Part shown: positions 1-7,539 of the stretch, piece after piece
Numbering within the stretch: the stretch's first letter is position 1
Layout: the number at the start of each line of letters is the position of its first letter
Assembly: GCA_020846875.1 (NCBI GenBank)
Contig: JADLDB010000009.1
Coordinates: 62,001 to 126,000 of the forward strand
Direction of reading: 5' to 3'
From: Myxococcales bacterium
GTDB taxonomy: Bacteria > Myxococcota > Myxococcia > Myxococcales > Myxococcaceae
Length of the DNA: 64,000 nucleotides
Position numbers and translations under genes: made by a program
The notes under the pieces: model-generated
The model's input: only the letters and a program-made list of their open reading frames with translations
Databases searched by the model: none
Told to the model about the DNA's origin: nothing

Positions 1-367
1 CGCCGCCGTCCTTGCCCTTCACCGGCACCACCTTCACCACCGCGAGGATGAAGAGGCGGCGCAGGTTGCGCTCGGTCTCCAGCACGTGCGACGGCTCCCA
101 GGCCTCGCCTTCCTGCACCAGCACCTCGCGGCGGATGACGGACTCGCGGGTCTTCTTGTGGAAGATGTTGAGGAAGAGCGGGTACGGATCGCTCGGCGCG
201 AAGATCTCCTCGGAGGCGATGAGGATCTCCTCGACGCGCTTGCCCACCGGCTCCGGCTCGAGTTCGCGCTGGTGCAGCTCGAGCGCCCAGCCGATCAGCC
301 GATCCTCGTACCCTGTCTCGGCGGACGGCGTCGCCCCAGCCAGGAGGGCCACGAGCAGCGCGTGCAC
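1..367 (-). CDS. POTRA/BamA-like outer-membrane surface antigen, N-terminal part (cut by window edge)
   Basis: The 122 visible codons start at a GTG at 365-367, just after an in-frame TGA, and run off the left edge. The first ~18 residues (VHALLVALLAGATPSAETG) form a short hydrophobic signal peptide. A POTRA-like stretch follows, with the recognisable pattern VIRREVLVQEGE and then an ER-NLRRLF segment, as in BamA/TamA-type or Omp85-related surface antigens of myxobacteria. Such proteins sit in the outer membrane with periplasmic POTRA repeats and a C-terminal barrel; the barrel would lie outside the window. It is the last visible gene of a minus-strand run, 10 bp behind the methyltransferase. 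Family assignment rests on one POTRA-like segment only. Confidence 0.6.
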   Translation of the reverse strand, partial: MHALLVALLAGATPSAETGYEDRLIGWALELHQRELEPEPVGKRVEEILIASEEIFAPSDPYPLFLNIFHKKTRESVIRREVLVQEGEAWEPSHVLETERNLRRLFILAVVKVVPVKGKDGG

Positions 368-377
368 GACGGCGACT

Positions 378-1121
378 CTAGCTCAGGGCCGGCGGCACCC
401 AACGAACGAAGCCCTGCTCCCGCTCCCACTCGGTCGCCTGGAGCCCCGTCACCGCCCCGAGGCTCTGCGCGAACCGCTCCTGCGGCGATCGCCCCGGCCC
501 CAGCGCCTCCACCGCGACGTTCCACTCGGTGAACAGCGCGTGCACGGCCGTCCCTGGTTTCACCTGCCGCCGCAAGTCCCTCGGCAGCCAGTCGCGGAAC
601 AGCCACGGGGAGAACCCATGCGAGAAGTCAGTCCACAACAGCAAGGCCTCCTTCACCAACTCCTCCCCGCGCCGGCCCACCACCCACACCGTCAACACAT
701 GCCCTTCCGTGTCGGTGCTGCCCTCGAGGAACAGCCCGCCGTCCTCGATGGCCTGGCCGAGCAGCGCGTGGATCTCGGCCGCCTCGTCCTCCCGGTAGCC
801 GCGCAGGACGTTCATCACCCGCACCAGCACCGCCGGCCCCAGCGCCGCCAGCACGTCGAAGTGGCTGGCCCGCACCTCGACGCCGGGAAGCGGCGTCACC
901 CGGGAAAGGTCCCGCTCCACCCCGAGGACGCGCAGCGACGGCTCCACCGCCCACAGCGCCTCCTGCAGCGCCTTCGTGGTGACAGGCTTGTCCCCGAAGC
1001 CCACGTCCAGCACCAGGCCACCCGGCCTCAGCGCACGCGCACGCTCGTGACACACCCACGCGTCCAGCGCGGCCAGGCGGCCGGGGCGCGTCCGGGCGCG
1101 GACTGGACGATCGACGCTCAG
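378..1121 (-). CDS. Class I SAM-dependent methyltransferase-like protein
   Basis: About 247 residues. After an N-terminal segment RPVRARTRPGRLAALDAWV comes a motif I-like strand GGLVLDVGFGDKP, then PSLRVLGVERD (an acidic SAM-ribose position) and VRVMNVLRGY, the layout of a Rossmann methyltransferase. No substrate can be named. The start is uncertain: no ATG or GTG precedes the conserved-looking RPVRA-TRPGR segment, and a CTG at 1119-1121 would overlap the TGA of the upstream lipoprotein as CTGA. The first GTG (1053-1055) would remove that segment. It lies between the BsuPI lipoprotein and the outer-membrane protein gene, probably co-transcribed with both. Confidence 0.7.
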   Translation of the reverse strand: MSVDRPVRARTRPGRLAALDAWVCHERARALRPGGLVLDVGFGDKPVTTKALQEALWAVEPSLRVLGVERDLSRVTPLPGVEVRASHFDVLAALGPAVLVRVMNVLRGYREDEAAEIHALLGQAIEDGGLFLEGSTDTEGHVLTVWVVGRRGEELVKEALLLWTDFSHGFSPWLFRDWLPRDLRRQVKPGTAVHALFTEWNVAVEALGPGRSPQERFAQSLGAVTGLQATEWEREQGFVRWVPPALS

Positions 1122-2200
1122 AGCGAGACGACCCGCACCGACACCGGCGCCGACGCCGACGGCGGCGTGCCCATCGCGCCCGAGCTGCTGGTGAGGAAGG
1201 CCCGCAGGGTGAACTCCCCGTCCAGCTGCAGGCCCTGCGAGTCCTCCAGCGCGAAGTCCGCGTCGTACCCCACGCTCTTCCCCGGCTCGAGGCGCAGCGT
1301 CGTCATCGCGAAGGTGCACGCGCGGCGCTCGGACAGGCGGCCCACCACGCGCCCACCGGCGGTGAGGGCCTCCACGTCGAACTGGCAGCCGGAGGTGAAG
1401 CGGAACACCTGCGCCTGGCTGGAGGTGTTGGTCACCTCGAAGCGCACCTTCGCCACCGCCGTCTCCGCGTTGCCCGGGCAGGGCGTGGTGATGCACGCGA
1501 TGGTGTTGGGCTTCGAGGTGTACCGCGCCTGGTCCAGCGTGACGCGCGCCGCGACGGCGACGGAGGGCAGCGCGTTGCCGTTCACGCTCGCGCTGGCCAG
1601 GGTGAAGCGCTCGCCGCGGCCCGTCTTGAAGCCCACCAGCCCCACCCGCGGCGCGAAGGACAGCTCGGTGAAGGCGGGCGGCGTGCAGAAGGCCACCGGA
1701 TCCGGCTTCTGCTCGAAGGAGATGACGCGCGTGTCCGCGAAGTCCTGCGCCGGAGTGGACACCAGCACCCCCGTGCCGCTGCGCCGCGCGGTGTACGTGG
1801 TGCACCTGCCCTCACCCAGAATCCACGCCGTGCGTGCGTACCCGAAGCGCACGAAGGGCACCCACTTCGCGCCGTTCCACATCAGCAGCGTGGTGGAGTT
1901 CTCGCTCGCCGTGCCCACCCACACCGGGTGCGCGAACAGCCCCGACAGCAGCGCCATGCCGTCGCCCACGTCCGTCAGCGTCACCGTCCGCGCGCTGGTG
2001 GCCGACGTGAAGGTCCACCGGTTGCCCTCCTGCATCGGCAGCCAGGTCGCCGCGCGGCTGGTAGAGGTCAGCTCACCCTCCACCGTCTCCACGTCGTCCA
2101 CGCCGTCGTCCACGCCCACCATCGCCGTCGCGTCCGGGCCTCCGCAGCCCACCAGCGAAACGGCCAGCACCGCCATCCACAGCCACAGGTTGCGCGTCAT
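1118..2200 (-). CDS. Lipoprotein with BsuPI-like C-terminal domain
   Basis: 360 residues, starting at ATG 2198-2200; an upstream in-frame start lies before the promoter and is rejected. Residues 1-18 are a type II signal peptide with lipobox VSLVGC (Cys19), so the protein should be lipid-anchored. The middle region (NRWTFTS, about residue 60 on) looks like a beta-rich secreted domain. The C-terminal ~110 residues contain VRFEVTNTSSQAQVFRFTSG, typical of the BsuPI/intracellular proteinase inhibitor beta-sandwich. A TTGACA-type promoter lies just upstream at 2232-2260. In bacterial envelopes BsuPI folds often serve as generic binding modules, so protease inhibition is not claimed. Confidence 0.75.
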   Translation of the reverse strand: MTRNLWLWMAVLAVSLVGCGGPDATAMVGVDDGVDDVETVEGELTSTSRAATWLPMQEGNRWTFTSATSARTVTLTDVGDGMALLSGLFAHPVWVGTASENSTTLLMWNGAKWVPFVRFGYARTAWILGEGRCTTYTARRSGTGVLVSTPAQDFADTRVISFEQKPDPVAFCTPPAFTELSFAPRVGLVGFKTGRGERFTLASASVNGNALPSVAVAARVTLDQARYTSKPNTIACITTPCPGNAETAVAKVRFEVTNTSSQAQVFRFTSGCQFDVEALTAGGRVVGRLSERRACTFAMTTLRLEPGKSVGYDADFALEDSQGLQLDGEFTLRAFLTSSSGAMGTPPSASAPVSVRVVSL

Positions 2201-2231
2201 CGGGACACCCCCACGGTTGAGAAGCGGGCGG

Positions 2232-2260
2232 GGTATGCCCAACACCTACATCTCTGTCAA
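2232..2260 (-). promoter_or_regulatory. Sigma-70-like promoter for the BsuPI lipoprotein
   Basis: On the minus strand a perfect TTGACA (2255-2260) is followed by a 17-nt spacer and CATACC (2232-2237) as a weak -10. It lies about 30 bases before the ATG at 2200 and after the kinase stop, so the lipoprotein group may be transcribed separately from the kinase gene. Confidence 0.5.
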
Positions 2261-2293
2261 CGGAGGGGGAGAAGGGGTGTCACTGACGGCAAT

Positions 2294-3937
2294 TCAGCGC
2301 CAGGAGAGCTCGAGCTCGACGCGTTCGGCGGCGGTCTTCTCCCAGGAGGCGGACAGCTCGACGTGGAAGAGGCTCTGGCAGAGGGAGCGAAACAGGCCGA
2401 TGTACACCTGGATGGGCAGCACCTCTTCCTTGAAGACGAGCTTGGCCGACGAGTCGTCGGACTCGGCGACCAGCCGGTGGCCGGGGGCGATCATCGGATT
2501 CAAGGTGGCCAGCAGCGGCTTGAAGAGCGCGCGCGGCCCGCCGGCCTTGAGCCCCTCCAGCGACTTGCCGAAGGGCGACCTGAGCAAGGCGTCCATCGTG
2601 TAGTGGCCGAGCTGCTCGAAGGCGTCGTCCACGCTCCGGCGCTTGGGCGCGAGCAGCTCCACCGCCTTCCACAGCATGCGTAGGAACTCGGGCGTGGGGT
2701 ACGAGAGCGAGTCGACGTACGCCCTGGGCTCCTTCGCGGCCTTGCGCAGCTGCGGCTCGGCGGAGGCGCCGATGAGGCGCAGCACCGCAGCGATGAGGGC
2801 GTTGAAGAACATGCCGCGCATGACGTCGGCGGGGCTGGTGCCGGCGATGCGGGCCTCCAGCTCCCTCTGGTCCAGCACACCCTTGCGCTCGGCTCTGGTG
2901 GGCTTGAGCTCGACACCGCCGGAGCTCGAGCTGCCCAACTCGTCCAGGGTAGGCGCGGATTTGTCGGTGGAGTGGGTAACTTCGCCCGACGCCGTCAACA
3001 CCGGCTCCAGCTCCACGTCCTCGGGGAAGAGCTCGCGCATGAAGGCGGCGAGGTGCGCGCTGGTGGCGGGCAGGCGCTGCTTGGCGAGGAAGCCTTCGAT
3101 GGCCTGCCGCAGCTCGCCGCCCGTCTGGTAGCGGGCCTCGCGCTCGCGATCGAGCGCCTTCATCACGATGGCGTCGAGCGCCTTGGGCACCTGGCGATCG
3201 AGCTGCGACGGCGGGTGGATGGTGGCGCCCACCACCGCGCGCAGCGTATCCGTCTCGTTCTCGCGCTTGAAGAGGCGCTCGGTGCAGAGGATTTCCCAGA
3301 AGACGATGCCCAGGCCGAAGACGTCGCTGCGCCCGTCGAGGTCCTTCCCGTAGGCCTGCTCCGGCGACATGTACGCGTACTTGCCCTTGATGATGCCGGT
3401 GGCGGTGCGGACCAGCTTGTTGGCCGCCTTCGCCACGCCGAAGTCGATCAACTTCACCGCCCCGTTGAAGCCGATGAGGATGTTCTGCGGGCTCACGTCG
3501 CGGTGGATGAGGTCGAGCGGCTGGCCCGACGGCGTCTTCGCCTGGTGCGCGAAGTCGAGCGCGTTGGCGGCGTCGGCGATGACGCGGCACTTGAGCGCCA
3601 GCGGCATGCCGCCCTTCGTCTCGGTGGCGTGGACGAGCACGTCGCGCAAGGACAGCCCGTGCACGTACTCCATGGCGATGTAGTACTCGCCCTTGTCTTC
3701 GCCGAGATCGTAGATCTGCGCGATGTTCGGGTGCGTCAGCACCGCGGCGATCCGCGCCTCGTCGAAGAACATGTTGACGAACTCCTGGTCCTCCTTGAGG
3801 TGGGCCAGCAGCGTCTTCACCACCACCAGCTTCTCGAAGCCCGCCACGCCCTTCTGCTTGGCCAGCCACACCTCGCCCATGCCGCCGATGGCCAGCTTCT
3901 TGACGAGGTGGTACCGCCCGAGGACCTGAGAAGACAC
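2294..3937 (-). CDS. Ser/Thr protein kinase with C-terminal DUF2378 domain
   Basis: 547 residues from a GTG start. The kinase domain fills about residues 9-275: glycine loop IGGMGEV (17-23), Lys41, HRDVSPQN with catalytic Asp147, DFG at 165-167 and YMSPEQ in the activation region. All key residues are present, so it should be active. A motif [10 protein letters not shown] follows at about 300, then an acidic Ser-rich linker. The last ~190 residues match DUF2378, a domain I know mainly from myxobacteria (Mxa_TIGR02265 family) and of unknown function. No transmembrane segment is visible, so it is cytoplasmic. It lies 88 bp downstream of a PEGA lipoprotein on the same strand, so co-transcription is plausible. 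Confidence 0.93.
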   Translation of the reverse strand: MSSQVLGRYHLVKKLAIGGMGEVWLAKQKGVAGFEKLVVVKTLLAHLKEDQEFVNMFFDEARIAAVLTHPNIAQIYDLGEDKGEYYIAMEYVHGLSLRDVLVHATETKGGMPLALKCRVIADAANALDFAHQAKTPSGQPLDLIHRDVSPQNILIGFNGAVKLIDFGVAKAANKLVRTATGIIKGKYAYMSPEQAYGKDLDGRSDVFGLGIVFWEILCTERLFKRENETDTLRAVVGATIHPPSQLDRQVPKALDAIVMKALDREREARYQTGGELRQAIEGFLAKQRLPATSAHLAAFMRELFPEDVELEPVLTASGEVTHSTDKSAPTLDELGSSSSGGVELKPTRAERKGVLDQRELEARIAGTSPADVMRGMFFNALIAAVLRLIGASAEPQLRKAAKEPRAYVDSLSYPTPEFLRMLWKAVELLAPKRRSVDDAFEQLGHYTMDALLRSPFGKSLEGLKAGGPRALFKPLLATLNPMIAPGHRLVAESDDSSAKLVFKEEVLPIQVYIGLFRSLCQSLFHVELSASWEKTAAERVELELSWR

Positions 3938-4025
3938 GGCTGACGGACAGGGGATAGCACGAGAACCGGCGCGGCCGGACAGCTCAAGTGCCCGGTCGCG
4001 GGAGGCCCTGCTTCACTCCCGCGCG

Positions 4026-4505
4026 TCACCGAGGCAGGGGAGGAGGAGGCGGCGGCGGGTAGAGGTCCCTCGCGAGCAGCTGCGGACTCGCCGGGACGGC
4101 AGCCACCGGCTCACCCGAAGGCTGCAGACTGACGCTGCAGATGTTGTCGTCGAGGTCGTTCCACGCGCCGCTGGCGTCGATGTACGCGATGCAGCCGAAC
4201 GGAAAGAGCAGCAGGCACAGCGCGGTGTCGGCCACGACGTAGCCCATCCCCACCGAGGTCCGAGGCCAGCACGTCTGCGCGTACCGGCCGGGCGCGCTCA
4301 CCTCGATGCGCTGCGGGTGCTTGCGGTCGATCTCCACGACGGTCGGCGTACGCCCAACGGACATCCCGTTGACGCGCACCTCGGCGCCAGGGATGTCGGA
4401 CACGATCTGGTACGGCGAGGTCCGCGAAGCGACCATGGTGGCGCAGCCGGTGGACGAGACGGCGATGCCAGCGACGGTGGTCAGAAACAGCGTTCGGGTC
4501 AGCAT
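4026..4505 (-). CDS. PEGA-domain lipoprotein
   Basis: 159 residues. Signal peptide with lipobox SSTGC (Cys21). Residues ~35-75 carry the PEGA pattern: IPGAEVRVNGMSVGRTPTVVEI, then an aromatic/basic strand. A hydrophobic segment (VVADTALCLLLFPFGCIAYI) may be membrane-inserted or a buried hairpin. The C-terminus is a polyproline tail (PPPPPPLPR). PEGA modules are common in myxobacterial envelope proteins and on the outer side of Ser/Thr kinases. Here the domain is a separate lipoprotein directly upstream of the DUF2378 kinase gene. Partnership with the kinase is inference only. Confidence 0.8.
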   Translation of the reverse strand: MLTRTLFLTTVAGIAVSSTGCATMVASRTSPYQIVSDIPGAEVRVNGMSVGRTPTVVEIDRKHPQRIEVSAPGRYAQTCWPRTSVGMGYVVADTALCLLLFPFGCIAYIDASGAWNDLDDNICSVSLQPSGEPVAAVPASPQLLARDLYPPPPPPPLPR

Positions 4506-4744
4506 GTGAGTCTCCGGAGTGGGAGCGTGCGGCTCGGTGGTGACGTGCCGCTGTCCAAGCCGCGTGCCGGTCGCAGCCGCTCGAAAGGGGCGTCTCTTTC
4601 CGGGTCGAGGGGTCCCGTGCCTGACGAAGCGTCCGTCATGCGGGATGGAGCGCCTCCCCCGAACTCCTCATCCTCCGGGGCCCTCGCGACGGGCACGCGA
4701 GGTGCTCCGTCGCCCGTCCACACTCCAACCCCAAGGACAACCCC

Positions 4745-5428
4745 ATGCGCTCCCTCTTCCTCATTGGCCTGTCGCTGGCCGCTTCCGGCTGCGCCCGTTC
4801 GCTCCGCCTCCCTCACCTCGACCTCAAGCCCGAGGTGGCCACCTTCGAGACGGGCCTCAACCAGCGCACGAAGGTGTTCGACTTCGAGATCCCCGAGGTG
4901 AAGAAGGACACGCAGCGGGTGAACAGCGTCACGCTGAAGTACGGAGACACGAAGCTGGGCGGCACCGAGAAGCAGGATCAGCTCTCGAACCTGACCGTAC
5001 TGCGCGGCGGTCAGCCGATGATGAACGTCGCGTGCCGCTCAATCCAGGACGGCGCGACCGCCTTCGGCCGCGACTTCTCCCGGCACACGTTCGCCTGCCA
5101 GGCCGTCGACTTCACGCTCGAGGTGCAGGAGCCGCAGGACGACGTCTTCGTCGGCCACGCGCGCCTCGGCTCGGTGGAGCTCACCTTCGAGTCGAGCGAC
5201 GACATGGAGAAGGGCGTCCCGCAGTACCCCACGGGCTTCCACCTCTCGCAGAAGGGCAAATGGGTGGCCACGTTCGAGTACTTCCAGGGCGGCAAGGCGT
5301 ACGTGAACCCTAGCCTCTCCGCCGCCGAGCGTGACGCTGTCCTCTCGGTGCTGGTGGTGCTGCACTCCACCGGGACGTGGCTGGCGAACAACGCGTCGCG
5401 GAACCAGGCGCGGCCCTTCGGCATGTGA
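4745..5428 (+). CDS. Putative lipoprotein of unknown function
   Basis: 227 residues. A good AAGGA ribosome site precedes the ATG. Lipobox LAASGC puts the acylated Cys at 16. The rest is a soluble beta-rich sequence with no domain I recognise: repeated charged strands, three further cysteines (about 97, 112 and none clearly paired elsewhere), and no membrane helix after the signal. It is divergent from the PEGA lipoprotein across 239 bp that hold no other recognisable gene, and is followed by an inverted repeat at 5434-5464 before thiL. Confidence 0.75.
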   Translation: MRSLFLIGLSLAASGCARSLRLPHLDLKPEVATFETGLNQRTKVFDFEIPEVKKDTQRVNSVTLKYGDTKLGGTEKQDQLSNLTVLRGGQPMMNVACRSIQDGATAFGRDFSRHTFACQAVDFTLEVQEPQDDVFVGHARLGSVELTFESSDDMEKGVPQYPTGFHLSQKGKWVATFEYFQGGKAYVNPSLSAAERDAVLSVLVVLHSTGTWLANNASRNQARPFGM

Positions 5429-5433
5429 CGCGG

Positions 5434-5464
5434 GTCCGGCGGCTCCTTCAACGTCGGGCCGGAC
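5434..5464. terminator. 7-bp inverted repeat between lipoprotein and thiL
   Basis: GTCCGGC at 5434-5440 pairs perfectly with GCCGGAC at 5458-5464 across a 17-nt loop, in the 54-bp gap before thiL. There is no T-run, which is usual in DNA this GC-rich. It could be a terminator for the lipoprotein or a leader hairpin of thiL. Confidence 0.4.
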
Positions 5465-5482
5465 GCGCTACGGTGGGTGCCG

Positions 5483-6424
5483 ATGAACGAGTTCCAGCTC
5501 ATCGACGCCTTCGTCGCCGCCTTTCACCCGCCGCCCCCGCCCCTGGGCCCCGGCGACGACTGCGCGGTGCTTCCGCCGGCCCGCGCTCTGACCTGCGTCA
5601 CCACCGACGCGCTGGTGGAAGGCGTGCACTTCACCCGGCGCACCTTCAGCTTCGAGGACATCGGCCACAAGGCGCTGGCGGTGAACCTGTCGGACCTCGC
5701 GGCGATGGGCGCCCGGCCCCGGTGGGCCCTGTGTGCGCTGGGGCTGCCCGACGGCGTCAACGCGACGGAGCTGCGAGCGGTGGCGAAGGGCATGGCCGCG
5801 CTGGCGAAGGTGCACGGCGTGGAGCTGCTGGGTGGCAACGTCACCCGCGCGCAGCAGCTCTCCCTCACCCTCACGCTGGGGGGCGTGGTGCCTCCCGGCC
5901 GGCAGCCGCTGCTCCGCTCCGGTGCGCGCCCCGGCGACGTCCTCTACACCTCGGGCTTCCTCGGTGACGCGGCGGCGGCGCTGCACCTCGCCTCGCATCG
6001 CCGGCCCGTACCTCGCGCGCTCGCGCTCGCCCAACGACGGCCCTCCCCTCACCTCGCCTGGGGCCTGGCCGCCGCGCCCTTCGCCTCGTCCGCCGTCGAC
6101 GTCTCGGACGGGCTGGTGCAGGACCTGGGGCACGTCTGCGCTGCGTCCTCCGCCGGCGCCGAACTGGAGCGCGTAGCCCTGCCCCTCTCTCCCACCCTGC
6201 GCGAAGCCGTCCCTCCCCCCGTCGCCCAGCGCCTCGCCCTCTCGGGAGGGGAAGACTACGTGCTGCTCGTCTCAGTACCCGCGCGCCGCGCCACCGCCTT
6301 CGAGCGCGCCGTGGCGAAGCGCCACCTCGACGCGCACCGAATCGGCCGCATCTCCGAGGTCCCCGGCGTGCGCGTCGACGGCCTCCCCTTCCGCGGCCCA
6401 GGGGGCTTTCAGCACCGCCCCTGA
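5483..6424 (+). CDS. thiL: Thiamine-monophosphate kinase
   Basis: 313 residues from ATG 5483 (a GTG two codons earlier is possible). ThiL phosphorylates thiamine monophosphate to the active cofactor thiamine diphosphate using ATP. Visible family motifs: GDDCAVL near residue 24, TDALVEGVHF (41-50), the ATP/Mg segment AVNLSDLAAMGARP (66-79), GGNVTR, and C-terminal DVSDGLVQDLGH with GGEDYVLL. Length is normal for the family. It is preceded by a hairpin and followed by another at 6425-6444, so it probably forms a single-gene unit. Confidence 0.93.
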   Translation: MNEFQLIDAFVAAFHPPPPPLGPGDDCAVLPPARALTCVTTDALVEGVHFTRRTFSFEDIGHKALAVNLSDLAAMGARPRWALCALGLPDGVNATELRAVAKGMAALAKVHGVELLGGNVTRAQQLSLTLTLGGVVPPGRQPLLRSGARPGDVLYTSGFLGDAAAALHLASHRRPVPRALALAQRRPSPHLAWGLAAAPFASSAVDVSDGLVQDLGHVCAASSAGAELERVALPLSPTLREAVPPPVAQRLALSGGEDYVLLVSVPARRATAFERAVAKRHLDAHRIGRISEVPGVRVDGLPFRGPGGFQHRP

Positions 6425-6444
6425 CTGCGCGGCTTCTTGCGCAG
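6425..6444. terminator. Hairpin directly after thiL
   Basis: CTGCGC at 6425-6430 and GCGCAG at 6439-6444 form a perfect 6-bp stem with an 8-nt loop, beginning at the base after the thiL stop codon. The loop is T-rich but no T-tract follows. Confidence 0.45.
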
Positions 6445-6516
6445 CGGAGGGCGCGGCCTCCCCTCGTTTCCACGCCCCGGCAGAAGGCCTGCGCGTTGCT
6501 CAGGCTTCTGGCCTCC

Positions 6517-7239
6517 ATGACGACCCGACCCGCGCTCGCTGGCCCCGAGGTGCAGGACTCTGGTACACGGCGCCGCGTGGCCGAGGACGTCCCGAACAAG
6601 CCAGGGCTCTTGAAGCGCCTGTGGGGCTCGTGGGCCACCCGCAGCCTGGCCGTCGGCGCGGTGGCCACGGCCATCGATCTCGCCGTGGGCGTGTCGCTCC
6701 TCGAGGTCGGCGTGTCCACCCTCGTCGCCGCGCGCGTGGGTGTGGCCATCGGCAGCACCTTCACCTTCGCCGCCAACCGCTACTTCGCCTTCAAGGAGCA
6801 CAACCCCAACGTCACCACCCGCTCGCTGGTGTTCATCCTCAGCATGGGCGTGGCGGTGACCGCCGGCAGCGCGCTGGCCGCGGGCTTCATTCCCGACGCG
6901 GCGCTCGTCCCGTGGCTCTTTGGGGTGGGCCTGCTGATCGCCACCATGCCGGCGCAGATCCACTGGCTGCGCAAGACGGATCCGGATCTCAAGGGACAGG
7001 TGATCAAGTTCCTCGTCACCACCAGCATCTCCATGTGGGCGCACGGCCTGCTGGTGCAGTGGCTGCGCGACCGCGTGGGCGTGCCGTTTGCGATCAGCAA
7101 GATGGCGGCCGACCTGGTCGTCTTCACCTTCGTGCAGTTGTTGCTGCTGCGCTACCTGGTCTTCAAGAAGAAGCCGACGTCCACCGAGCCGGGCGCCGCG
7201 GACGCCACGCCTGAGCCGTCGTCGTCCAGCAGCAGCTGA
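6517..7239 (+). CDS. GtrA-like polytopic membrane protein
   Basis: 240 residues starting at ATG 6517; the few codons upstream to a TTG look non-coding. After a ~35-residue polar N-terminus there are about seven or eight hydrophobic helices in two similar halves. Each half contains the GtrA-type pattern of a helix, a basic-aromatic turn (FAANRYFAF in the first half; LRYLVFKKK at the end of the second) and another helix. GtrA/DPMS-like proteins help flip polyprenyl-linked sugars or otherwise assist cell-surface polysaccharide synthesis. The C-terminus is a Ser-rich tail. No glycosyltransferase is adjacent, so the substrate is unknown. Confidence 0.65.
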   Translation: MTTRPALAGPEVQDSGTRRRVAEDVPNKPGLLKRLWGSWATRSLAVGAVATAIDLAVGVSLLEVGVSTLVAARVGVAIGSTFTFAANRYFAFKEHNPNVTTRSLVFILSMGVAVTAGSALAAGFIPDAALVPWLFGVGLLIATMPAQIHWLRKTDPDLKGQVIKFLVTTSISMWAHGLLVQWLRDRVGVPFAISKMAADLVVFTFVQLLLLRYLVFKKKPTSTEPGAADATPEPSSSSSS

Positions 7240-7266
7240 CTCAAAGCGCCAGTGAGGGGTTCAGCT
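7234..7266. terminator. Palindrome containing both stops of a convergent pair
   Basis: AGCTGA (7234-7239, ending with the stop of the GtrA-like gene) and TCAGCT (7261-7266, starting with the stop of the small minus-strand gene) pair perfectly around a 21-nt loop that has its own CTCA/TGAG pairing. Confidence 0.4.
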
Positions 7267-7422
7267 CGCCTCGGGCTTGGGCGCCAGCACCTGAAAGAGC
7301 GCCTTCGCCTGCGACTCGGACGCGCAGCGGTACTCCTGCACCTTGCCGTTCTCTCGTTGCACGCGGATGACCCACACGTCCTCTTCGTGGGTCAACGTAG
7401 GCCGGGCCGTCTCGAGTGCCAT
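7261..7422 (-). CDS. Small hypothetical protein, 53 residues
   Basis: A short frame from ATG 7420-7422 encodes a compact protein with alternating hydrophobic and charged residues: a beta-hairpin-like part (VWVIRVQRENGKVQEYRC) followed by a helix (SQAKALFQVL). The codon third positions are strongly GC, as in neighbouring genes, which supports translation. It has no signal peptide or membrane helix and I recognise no family. It is convergent with the GtrA-like gene and downstream of the helicase gene by 118 bp. Confidence 0.6.
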   Translation of the reverse strand: MALETARPTLTHEEDVWVIRVQRENGKVQEYRCASESQAKALFQVLAPKPEAS

Positions 7423-7539
7423 GAGGTGAGGAAAGCGGCAGCACGGCGCGTGCCGAGAGGTGCGACCCGGATTCCGGGGCGTTGGCACCCGTCAGGAGCG
7501 CCAACCGCACAACCGTGCAGGGTGGGCCGCAACTTTTCG

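Noticed and set aside
12-2603. Very long open frame on the plus strand
   Set aside because: It is antisense to a kinase, a lipoprotein and a methyltransferase with clear motifs; its own translation is Arg/Ser/Pro-rich without any domain. GC-rich DNA keeps such frames open.
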